This document shows positions 57,856-64,000 of a stretch of 64,000 nucleotides of DNA, in pieces (positions within the stretch are counted from its first letter, which is position 1; each line of letters opens with the position of its first letter). The stretch covers positions 37,606-101,605 of the forward strand of contig JAFEBA010000023.1 of the NCBI GenBank assembly GCA_018266105.1. Direction: 5' to 3'. Source of the stretch: a bacterium (GTDB taxonomy: Bacteria > Vulcanimicrobiota > Xenobia > Xenobiales > JADMJV01). Position numbers and translations under genes: made by a program. The notes under the pieces are model-generated. The model saw only the letters and a list, made by a program, of their open reading frames with translations, was not told the DNA's origin and made no database searches.

Positions 57856-59250
57856 ATGATTTCGACGGTTTCACTTGGTATGAAGGCCCTGGGCAACTTG
57901 AAAGCAATGGCCCAGACAGCGACTCCACCCGCCAACGACAATCGGCCGGTGGACCAACTCAAGCATGCCTACCAGTCTCCCAAGCTGATGCAGGCCCTGC
58001 GCTTTGACGCCCCCACCGATCTCTCCATTTCCAAGGAAGAACAGCAGGCCTACCGGGCCAACAATGACGAGATGGCCAAAAAATACCCTGGCCTGGCCCT
58101 GGTTTTGAAAGACCCGGACGCCTTTATGGCGGAGATGAGCAAACGCTTTGATGAGCAAAAGCAAGTCAACCCGCAAGACCCTTATGCTTTTGACTTCTCT
58201 GAATACGGCATGCCCTTCCTGAAGGGGCTGGGCGGCAAGCTGGAATCGAAAATCGAAGCTCTCAAGGCGGAACAGGAGCAGCTGCACAACACATTCTTCC
58301 TGAGCCCGGCCGCCTTTGGACGAGCCGAGAAAATTGCCGACCGGGGCGTGGGGATCGAGTTTCTGCAGGCCCTCAAGAACGAATGCGCCGGCCTGACCGA
58401 GCAGGGCCAGGTCAGCTACAAACGCATTCAGGCAATCGGGCACTTTGCGGCCTACGCCCTGGGCCACTTTGACCACGAGAAACTGAACCTTCCGACTCGA
58501 GCCTTTCTGGAAATTGACCGACACATCGAGGGTCACGAGGACGTATCCATCCAGGAACAATTCCGCCGCTACCGTGATAACCAATTTACGGTCTTTCAGG
58601 CCAAGGCTGGTTCCAAGGGCTACGCTCGGGTGGAAGAGCGCTACGTGAAAGGGTTCTCCAACCCGGACAAGTTAGAAATGATCAACTTACCCTCCATGGA
58701 TGAGCTGGAGAACGACATCTTCATGCGCATGATGAACCACCCCATCTACATCGCCGGCGTGACCGGTCAGCCGATCCCGGCGGACGGGTTTGTGCGTCCC
58801 GGGGGCGACTTCTTCTTGCACGATGTGCGCCACAACTCGGGAATCTTCGTGGAACGCATGGACTACATCGAGCGCAATCAGATGAGCCCGGAACAGGTGG
58901 CCAAGATGGACAAGCGCAGCGAGGTCTGGTATCGCGAATTCACCGAGGCGGTGGACAAAATCAAGGACCCTGGCCTGAAAGGCGCGGTGGAATTGGTGGC
59001 CTTCAACTTCCACCACGACCGTGGGCACTTGATGATGCCCAGCAATTACCTGAAGGACGGCGCCGGGCCGGTGCCGCGAGCGCTCTACGCGGCTTTGAAA
59101 GTCAGCGGTCAGGGGGCCGCCTATGGGGTCGACAAGGGCCTGCCCAACCTCAGCCGAGGGCACGAATGGTTGCAAGACTTCTTCCTCAGCCGTCTGGACC
59201 AGGAAATTGAAATCCTGGGCAAGGCTCCCGTGCCCAATCCCCATCTCTAA
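57856..59250 (+). CDS. Conserved hypothetical protein
   Basis: 464 residues from ATG 57856, with GGAGG 9 nt upstream (57843-57847). No signal peptide; the N-terminal 40 residues are low-complexity (ISTVSLGMKALGNLKAMAQ, then TATPPAND), the rest helical. The style resembles the Ser-rich N-termini of several proteins here (17551, 19681). No family recognised. A repeat copy (58576) encodes RDNQF. The pterin dehydratase gene follows by 12 nt. Confidence 0.6.
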   Translation: MISTVSLGMKALGNLKAMAQTATPPANDNRPVDQLKHAYQSPKLMQALRFDAPTDLSISKEEQQAYRANNDEMAKKYPGLALVLKDPDAFMAEMSKRFDEQKQVNPQDPYAFDFSEYGMPFLKGLGGKLESKIEALKAEQEQLHNTFFLSPAAFGRAEKIADRGVGIEFLQALKNECAGLTEQGQVSYKRIQAIGHFAAYALGHFDHEKLNLPTRAFLEIDRHIEGHEDVSIQEQFRRYRDNQFTVFQAKAGSKGYARVEERYVKGFSNPDKLEMINLPSMDELENDIFMRMMNHPIYIAGVTGQPIPADGFVRPGGDFFLHDVRHNSGIFVERMDYIERNQMSPEQVAKMDKRSEVWYREFTEAVDKIKDPGLKGAVELVAFNFHHDRGHLMMPSNYLKDGAGPVPRALYAALKVSGQGAAYGVDKGLPNLSRGHEWLQDFFLSRLDQEIEILGKAPVPNPHL

Positions 59251-59262
59251 GGAGTTCTGGCC

Positions 59263-59736
59263 ATGATGGTTTCCAGCCTGACCCATTCTGCAACAACCTC
59301 CGCCCCGGTTCGCAAGCGGGAGCAGGCCCAACCCGGGCCGCTTGACCAGTTCCAACCGGGCGACCAAGAGCTTCAGTTGATCAAGCCGATGTATCCCCTG
59401 GTCGGCGGTGCCATTCCAGAAGAGCAATTGCCTCTCATGATGGAAGCCCTACCCGGCTGGAGCCTGCGGCGGGTGGACGGCTTACCTCGATTGGAACGAG
59501 AATTTCCTTTCCCCGACTTCAAGCAGGCGATGGAGTTCAGCAACCAGTTAGCCGAACTGGCAGAAACCCAGGGACACCACCCGACCCTGCTGACCGAATG
59601 GGGTAAGGTCACCGTGGGCTGGTGGACCCACGACGTGGGTGGGGTTCACGCCAATGATTTCCTCAGCGCCCGGCGCAGCGAAGCCCGGTTCAGAACGGGC
59701 CGGAGTAGCGAAGCACCAGGTACGGCACAAAATTGA
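59263..59736 (+). CDS. phhB: 4a-hydroxytetrahydrobiopterin dehydratase (PCD/DCoH) family
   Basis: 157 residues with an N-terminal extension of about 45. The family pattern is seen in EREFPFPDFKQAMEFSNQLAELAETQ, GHHPTLLTEWGKVTVGWWTHDVGG and HANDFLSA, with the EXXXHHP motif and the second His (THD). It dehydrates the 4a-hydroxypterin formed by aromatic amino acid hydroxylases. The start ATG 59263 is preceded by AAGGAG. No phenylalanine hydroxylase gene is in the window. Confidence 0.85.
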   Translation: MMVSSLTHSATTSAPVRKREQAQPGPLDQFQPGDQELQLIKPMYPLVGGAIPEEQLPLMMEALPGWSLRRVDGLPRLEREFPFPDFKQAMEFSNQLAELAETQGHHPTLLTEWGKVTVGWWTHDVGGVHANDFLSARRSEARFRTGRSSEAPGTAQN

Positions 59737-59929
59737 GCACCAGCACCAGAATCTTATAAACGGCCATCCCGGAGTAGTGGATCGCGTCAAATTGCTGGGG
59801 GCTCAAACGGAACCAGGTGGAGTGGAGTCGGTAGATTCCCTCCCGTGCAATCACCAGGGCCAGAAACCACACCATCAAGATGGCGTAGTTCAGGATGCAA
59901 CAGTAGCCTAGAAAATTGGTTATCGTCAT
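59690..59929 (-). CDS. DUF6868-like small membrane protein
   Basis: 79 residues with two membrane helices (LNYAILMVWFLALVIAREG; YKILVLVLNFVPYLVL). The pattern FLGYCCILNYAILM...HSTWFRLSPQQFDAIHY is that of a small family I know as DUF6868. The N-terminus MTITNFLG is encoded through a repeat copy (59928), so the repeat contributes conserved-looking residues. It overlaps the 3' end of phhB by 47 nt on the opposite strand. Confidence 0.7.
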   Translation of the reverse strand: MTITNFLGYCCILNYAILMVWFLALVIAREGIYRLHSTWFRLSPQQFDAIHYSGMAVYKILVLVLNFVPYLVLRYSGPF

Positions 59930-60070
59930 GGGTGGGGATTCAGGAGAACCGGGACGGCAACCCTGCCCGCGCGAAATTTGTCATCGAATAGCAGATTCTT
60001 GTTACAGCGCTAACTTTTCGGAAACGGCTTCGGGCTTATGCCGGAGTCACAACGGACTTAGGCTGTAGAA

Positions 60071-60946
60071 ATGAAAGTGTCCTCCAAACTGTCCCAAATG
60101 AGCCCGGTTCCTTTGAAGTCCGAGCAAAAGCCCGAACTGGAAAGTCCGGAGATTCACGATCGGGTGGAGCAAAACTCGTCCAACTGGGGGCGGGCGACCC
60201 TGGCGGGTCTGAGCCTGCTGGGGGCGGGCGTAGGGGTCGTGCAGGCTCAGGTGATCCAGCCCCAACCTCTGCTGGTGGCCCACCGGGGCGAAACCGATCA
60301 GGCCGTAGAAAACACCTTGCCCGCCTTCAAGGCGGCGATTGATGAGGGAGCGGCGGCGGTGGAATTGGATATCCACCTGACCTCGGACGGCAAACTGGTG
60401 GTGATGCACGATGATACTTTGAATCGCACCTTCGGGGTGCCAGGTGAGGTCAGCCAGATGACCAGCCAGCAATTGCGCGATCTGGGCGTACCCATGCTGG
60501 ACGATGTGCTGGCCCTGCCAGCACCGAAGTTTCTGATTGAAATCAAGGAGCCCCATCAGGGCCGCCACCTGGGCATCGAGAAAGTGCTGGTCGACCTTTT
60601 AGAGCAGACCGGCACGAAGAATCGGTCGGTGGTGATCTCCTTTGATGAAAAAGCCTTGCAGGCGGTACACCAGCTGGATCCCTCGCTGGAGACGGGTTAC
60701 CTGTATGGAGGCAAAGTAGTGGATCCGGAGCAGGCCCGCGCTGAACTGGGCGTGACCTGGTTGGCCCCCGAGCTGAGCCTGGTCACCCCGGAGTTTGTGG
60801 AGAAGGCCCACGCGGCCGGGATGAAGGTGGACGTGTGGACGGTGAACCGGCCCGAGGACCTTCAGCGCATGACCCGATTGGGAGTGGACGCGGTGACCAC
60901 CGACAAGGTTCCGGAGTTCGAGCAATTCATTGCCACCAGCCGGTAG
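60071..60946 (+). CDS. Glycerophosphodiester phosphodiesterase family protein
   Basis: 291 residues. After an N-terminal segment with one hydrophobic stretch (ATLAGLSLLGAGVGVVQAQ, about 42-60), the GDPD barrel begins at about 67: VAHRGETD, AVENTLPAFK, ELDIHLTSDGKLVVMHDDTLNRT, and the C-terminal MKVDVWTVNRPED. The catalytic His/Glu/Asp set is intact. It releases glycerol 3-phosphate from deacylated phospholipids. It is probably membrane-anchored or secreted. Confidence 0.88.
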   Translation: MKVSSKLSQMSPVPLKSEQKPELESPEIHDRVEQNSSNWGRATLAGLSLLGAGVGVVQAQVIQPQPLLVAHRGETDQAVENTLPAFKAAIDEGAAAVELDIHLTSDGKLVVMHDDTLNRTFGVPGEVSQMTSQQLRDLGVPMLDDVLALPAPKFLIEIKEPHQGRHLGIEKVLVDLLEQTGTKNRSVVISFDEKALQAVHQLDPSLETGYLYGGKVVDPEQARAELGVTWLAPELSLVTPEFVEKAHAAGMKVDVWTVNRPEDLQRMTRLGVDAVTTDKVPEFEQFIATSR

Positions 60947-60957
60947 CAGCCGGGCCG

Positions 60958-62949
60958 CTATTTGGCCAGGAACTCCCGGGCTCGGCCCAGGGCCATGAGC
61001 GGGAAGTAGTGGCGATACATGTGATACCGCAGCATAAAGCCGCGGCTGAGCTCCTTGCCCTGCTTGAGGGTCTGACCGGCCTTCAGGTTGGTGCGGGCAC
61101 CCCCGCCGTAGCCGGGGAAGCCGGTGCCGGTGTAGTGGAGTTCTTCCCAAGAGCCTTCTGCCGTCTGCTGGGTGGTCAGATAACGAACCCCGCGCTCGAT
61201 GGAATCACGATAGTTTCCAGTGGCCAGCAAAGCCATGAGGGCCCAGCCGGTCTGACTGGGAGTGGAAGGCCCTACCCCTCTTAAGTTCTCATCCATGTAG
61301 GAAGCGCAGGTCTCGCCCCAGCCTCCATCTTCATTCTGCTTGGAAACCAGCCACTCGGCGGCCTTGACTACATAGAGCGAGTTCATGTTCTCGCCCACTT
61401 TCTCGAGCGCAGGCAACACCGCGGCCGTCCCATAGATATGGTTGACGCCCCAGCGGCCAAACCAGCTACCGTCGGCTTCCTGCTCCTTCCGGATATAGTC
61501 GACGGCCCGAGCCACCTGCGGGTCAGACATATCGTGGCCCAGGCAGCCCAGCGCCTCCACCACATGGGCGGTCACGTCCACGCTGGGGGGGTCGATGGCT
61601 TCACCGAAATCCGCGAAGGGAATCAGCTTGATGAGTTTTTCGGTGTTGTCTTTATCGAAGGCTGCCCAGGCGCCGTTGGAGGAAACCATGGCGCGCACCC
61701 AGCCTTCAGCCCGCCGCAAACCTTCGCGAATGCGAGGCTTCAAGGCTTCGGGCGCGTTGGGAAGGGCACGAGCCAGCACGATCAGGCCGACGGCAGTATC
61801 ATCGATATCGGGATACCAATCGTTTTCGTATTCAAAGGCCCAGCCGCCGCCTTCCACGTGGGGAACCTTGTAGCACCAATCGCCACGGGCCGTAATCTGC
61901 TCGTCCAAAATGTATTCCAGGGACTTGAGAAAGGCGGGCGAGCTGCAATCCCAACCGCAATCGAGCATGGCCAGCTGGGTGAGCAGAGTATCCCAAACGG
62001 GCGAGGTGCAGGCCTGCAGGAAGGTTCCCCGCTCGTTATTTTCAGCCCAGGGTTGGTCGAAACAGCGAATGCCGGCTTTGACCGCCGGGTGGTCCAGGGG
62101 GTAACCCTCGAAGCGCATGGCCATCAGCGAGTAGATCCAGGGGGGCTGAATTCCGGCCCAGCAACCGTCGGCTTCCTGGCGCGAGAGAATCCATTCCAGG
62201 CAGTTTTTGATGGCGTTCTCACGCAGCGGCTTGATGGGCGAATACTTCTGGTAAAAGCGCAGAGCGATGTCCGCCACCCAGAAAAACTTGGCCCAGCCGA
62301 AGCCCTTCGGCTTGGGAAGGTGGGTATGGCGGCCTCGGCGGCCTTTGGGAAAGAGTTCGTCCAGGCGACAGCCGGGAGCCAGTGGGCGGATGGGCCGCCG
62401 GGCCGAAATGATGGTCAGAGGAACGATGGTGGCCCGGGCCCAGCTGGCAAAGTTGTAAAGGCTGAAGGGAAAATTCAAAGGGAAAAAGACGATTTCCGGC
62501 GGCAGAGTGGGGGTGCCGTCCCAAGGCCACTCACCCAGCATGGCCAGCCAGATCTTGGTGAATACGCGGCAGCCTTCGACTCCTCCGTGGCTGAGAATCC
62601 ACTCGCGGGCTTTGATGATGTGGGGCTCGTTGGCGCCGGCTCCGGAGGCTCGCAGGGCGGCATAGCACTCGACGGTGGCATTCAGGTCGCCGGATTCAGC
62701 TTCGTGATAGACGCCCCAGGCGCCGTCCGGGCGCTGCTGGCGACGGATGGCCTTGAGCACGCCCTCCTTCTTGGGGTCATCGGTGACTCCCATGATGTGC
62801 ATGCCGAGAATCCACTCGGCTTCCATGGTGCAATTGGTCTCCAGAAAGCCTACCCAGTGCCCACCATCGTGCTGATTTTTACAGCTCCACTCGTAGGCCC
62901 GATTGATGGTCTGTTCGAGTTCGCTTTTGAGTTCGGGGCAGGCTTGCAT
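60958..62949 (-). CDS. shc: Squalene-hopene cyclase
   Basis: 663 residues, full length. The aspartate motif DIDDTAVGL (protonation) and multiple QW repeats (KNQHDGGHWVGFLE, RRQQRPDGAWGVY, RKEQEADGSWFGRWG, SKQNEDGGWGETC, TQQTAEGSWEEL) define the enzyme. It cyclises squalene to hopene, or diplopterol, at the cytoplasmic membrane. No squalene-synthesis genes (hpnCDE) lie in the window. Hopanoids suit a diderm or stress-tolerant bacterium. Confidence 0.96.
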   Translation of the reverse strand: MQACPELKSELEQTINRAYEWSCKNQHDGGHWVGFLETNCTMEAEWILGMHIMGVTDDPKKEGVLKAIRRQQRPDGAWGVYHEAESGDLNATVECYAALRASGAGANEPHIIKAREWILSHGGVEGCRVFTKIWLAMLGEWPWDGTPTLPPEIVFFPLNFPFSLYNFASWARATIVPLTIISARRPIRPLAPGCRLDELFPKGRRGRHTHLPKPKGFGWAKFFWVADIALRFYQKYSPIKPLRENAIKNCLEWILSRQEADGCWAGIQPPWIYSLMAMRFEGYPLDHPAVKAGIRCFDQPWAENNERGTFLQACTSPVWDTLLTQLAMLDCGWDCSSPAFLKSLEYILDEQITARGDWCYKVPHVEGGGWAFEYENDWYPDIDDTAVGLIVLARALPNAPEALKPRIREGLRRAEGWVRAMVSSNGAWAAFDKDNTEKLIKLIPFADFGEAIDPPSVDVTAHVVEALGCLGHDMSDPQVARAVDYIRKEQEADGSWFGRWGVNHIYGTAAVLPALEKVGENMNSLYVVKAAEWLVSKQNEDGGWGETCASYMDENLRGVGPSTPSQTGWALMALLATGNYRDSIERGVRYLTTQQTAEGSWEELHYTGTGFPGYGGGARTNLKAGQTLKQGKELSRGFMLRYHMYRHYFPLMALGRAREFLAK

Positions 62950-63131
62950 GCTGATTCCATTCGTTGCAGAGATGCTGGCTCAAAGTGGCCCGACATCCGG
63001 CACACGGGTCGGGGCAAAGCCCCTCCACATTGGTGAGCTGCTGGCGGGCCAATTTAGGGCACAATCAGGCGAAGGCTGACGGCCTTCGGCCGACTACTCT
63101 GTGCCCTGTTTGATGAGCCCTTAAACCCGAC

Positions 63132-64000
63132 CTATTCAGTCGGTTTTTCAGTGACCAACCAGTCTGGCGGATTGTCCGCTTCGATCGATGCGAAATCCTC
63201 GATCTTCTTTTCCTCCGGATCTGAATCGGCCAGCCAGCTGGGCGGACCGTCGCCTTCCACGGAGGTGAAATCGAAGTCCAGGTCGCCGTCCAGTTCCAGC
63301 TCGGCCAGGTCCAGGTCCAGATCCAGGTCCAGATCGAGCTCGGGCAGATCATCCAGTCCTGGAGGCTGCTGGTCAGGAGCGGGCGTGCCGTCGGCCTGGG
63401 GCAGGCTCTCGGCCGGGGGCTGGCCGTCGGCCTGGGCTGCGATGTCGGCCTGGGGCTGGCCATCGGCCTGGGGGGGCTCATCGGCCTGGGGCTGGCCGCC
63501 GGCCTGGGGCTGCTCATCGGCCTGGGGCTGACCGTCGGCCTGTGCTGTGATGTCGGCCTGGGGCTGGCTGTCGGCCTGGGCTGCGACTTCCGCCGGGAGC
63601 TGGCTGTCGGCCCGGGCTGTGATTTCCGCCTGGGGCTGCTCATCGGCCCGGGCTGCGACTTCCGCCTGGGGCTGGTTGTCGGTCGAGGCGGCAATGTCGG
63701 CCTGAGGCGGGCCGCCGGCCTGGGCTGTGATTTCCGCCTGGGGCTGGCCGTCGGCTTGGGCTGCGATGTCGGCCTGGGGCTGGCCGTCGGCTTGGGCTGC
63801 GATGTCGGCCTGGGGGGGCTCATCGGCCCGGGCTGTGATTTCCGCCTGGGCTGCGAGGTCGGCCGGGGGCTGGCTGTCGGCCTGGGCGGCGAGGTCGGCC
63901 GGGGGATGGCCGTCGGCCTGGGGCTGCTCATCGGCCCGGGCTGCGATATCGGCCGGGGGCTGGCTGTCGGCCTGGTCGGCGATGTCGGCCTGAGGCGGGT
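63132..64000 (-). CDS. Partial protein with repetitive Pro/Gln/Ala/Asp region and acidic C-terminus
   Basis: The 5' end lies beyond the window. From 63998 down, the frame ending at the TAG (63132-63134) is open throughout and reads as units such as QADGQPQADIAA, QADSQPPADLAA and QAEITARADEQP, about 18 copies. It then becomes acidic (LDDLPELDLDLDLDLDLAEL, ELDGDLDFDFTSVEGD) and ends in the soluble tail FASIEADNPPDWLVTEKPTE. The other two frames give only Arg/Pro- or Trp-rich shadows, although one of them is longer from an ATG. The repeats suggest an unstructured linker. Function is unknown. Confidence 0.7.
   Translation of the reverse strand, partial: PPQADIADQADSQPPADIAARADEQPQADGHPPADLAAQADSQPPADLAAQAEITARADEPPQADIAAQADGQPQADIAAQADGQPQAEITAQAGGPPQADIAASTDNQPQAEVAARADEQPQAEITARADSQLPAEVAAQADSQPQADITAQADGQPQADEQPQAGGQPQADEPPQADGQPQADIAAQADGQPPAESLPQADGTPAPDQQPPGLDDLPELDLDLDLDLDLAELELDGDLDFDFTSVEGDGPPSWLADSDPEEKKIEDFASIEADNPPDWLVTEKPTE
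63400..64000. repeat. Tandem degenerate repeat, coding for QAD-type units
   Basis: The plus strand shows recurring GTCGGCCTGGGGCTG and GTCGGCCTGGGCTGCGAT segments in 12, 18 or 30-nt steps, all multiples of three, so the reading frame is kept. The repeats vary and are GC-rich. Copy number may vary between strains. Confidence 0.85.

Larger units (their letters stand above)
663..59934. repeat. Dispersed DNA-uptake-sequence-like motif, core GGTTATC/GATAACC (46 copies by hand count)
   Basis: Consensus AAAWTGGTTATCRRGGG. GATAACC cores start at 663, 3107, 4509, 5841, 6435, 7249, 9212, 10266, 11862, 19643, 23260, 23598, 27257, 28766, 40048, 48605, 49514, 51760 and 58576. GGTTATC cores start at 881, 3270, 7047, 7514, 10287, 11445, 12760, 13531, 17974, 18028, 19676, 20535, 20959, 22203, 23292, 23955, 24809, 27289, 28649, 29280, 40383, 41584, 41887, 47038, 51520, 52388 and 59928. 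43 of 46 carry the A/T-rich WWTGGTTATC flank; 12760, 48605 and 49514 do not. About 5-6 cores are expected by chance at this base composition. Single-base variants with A/T tracts include 3061, 8900, 13483, 14877, 18719, 25143, 26584, 34404, 35538 and 44417. Confidence 0.9.

Noticed and set aside
663..59934. Reading the GATAACC motif as a CRISPR array, insertion sequence ends, Chi or KOPS
   Set aside because: Copies are dispersed without regular spacers, no transposase is present, and orientation is mixed, unlike Chi or KOPS polarity.
59935..60070. Possible riboswitch upstream of the glycerophosphodiesterase gene
   Set aside because: GC-rich short complementarities are present, but no conserved aptamer core (c-di-GMP, TPP, cobalamin) can be recognised.
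62879..63064. Cys-rich 61-residue minus-strand ORF overlapping the start of squalene-hopene cyclase
   Set aside because: TTG start without ribosome binding site, and the C-terminal third is an out-of-frame reading of the cyclase gene.
63065..63931. Arg/Pro-rich 288-residue reading frame on the minus strand
   Set aside because: It is a shadow of the tandem repeat. A neighbouring frame on the same strand stays open from the window edge, reads into a sensible acidic C-terminus and ends properly at 63132.
63151..63993. Ser/Ala/Trp/Gly-rich reading frames on the plus strand over the repeat
   Set aside because: Compositionally implausible and antisense to the better-supported minus-strand frame.
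1..64000. tRNA, rRNA, prophage or transposase genes
   Set aside because: No T-loop GGTTCRANYCC with a matching acceptor stem, no rRNA blocks, and no integrase or transposase motifs were found by reading both strands.

Overview
The window is 64 kb of high-GC bacterial chromosome, close to 90% coding. Genes are packed tightly, and many co-directional neighbours share stop/start overlaps (ATGA, GTGA, TTGA, TAATG). The gene mix is squalene-hopene cyclase, PBP1A, lipobox lipoproteins, a serpin, an M61 protease, FHA and receiver proteins with BTAD output domains, a split LigD system and a prokaryotic RUS/DUF647 homologue. This points to a free-living, diderm-like bacterium outside the well-known model groups. 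Eremiobacterota/Vulcanimicrobiota, Armatimonadota or Myxococcota would all fit, and I cannot place it more closely. I see no rRNA, tRNA, insertion sequence, prophage or CRISPR array.

Layout. 0-10 kb: end of a class III alcohol dehydrogenase, an FHA-BTAD regulator, a four-gene arylamine N-acetyltransferase/Nudix operon, enoyl-CoA hydratase plus RidA, and an RNB-ribonuclease operon. 10-18 kb: an XRE-nuclease fusion, then a forward run of patatin, 3-hydroxybutyrate dehydrogenase, esterase, acyl-CoA dehydrogenase, Old Yellow Enzyme-type reductase and FAD monooxygenase. 18-30 kb: secreted proteins and lipoproteins, serpin, MFS transporter, a large CYTH-domain protein, a SAM-I riboswitch with metB, and a PEGA protein with an HprK-like kinase. 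30-40 kb: cell-envelope genes (M61 protease, PAP2, PBP1A, GH25 muramidase, a 900-residue membrane protein). 40-50 kb: frameshifted XdhC, CHAP-like protein, split LigD, RUS-like protein, PilZ protein, aryl-CoA ligase, SDR and 3-hydroxyacyl-CoA dehydrogenase. 50-64 kb: EF-hand protein, PRTase-beta-propeller fusion, two-component pair, pterin dehydratase, GDPD, squalene-hopene cyclase and a partial repeat protein.

Metabolic link. Three separate loci (4.6-5.8, 13.9-17.6 and 47.1-50.2 kb) together carry the parts expected for an aerobic 2-aminobenzoyl-CoA (anthranilate) type pathway: CoA ligase, FAD monooxygenase, flavin reductase, acyl-CoA dehydrogenase, enoyl-CoA hydratase, 3-hydroxyacyl-CoA dehydrogenase, SDR and RidA.

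Most striking signal. A short motif, consensus AAAWTGGTTATCRRGGG with core GGTTATC/GATAACC, recurs 46 times by hand count, about once per 1.4 kb, where five or six are expected by chance. It occurs in both orientations, mostly inside genes and in several reading frames. At several gene ends it occurs as inverted pairs that look like terminators and even supply stop codons. This is the pattern of DNA uptake sequences of Neisseria and Pasteurellaceae, with an unrelated sequence. A new uptake-type or genome-wide recognition signal is the leading hypothesis.
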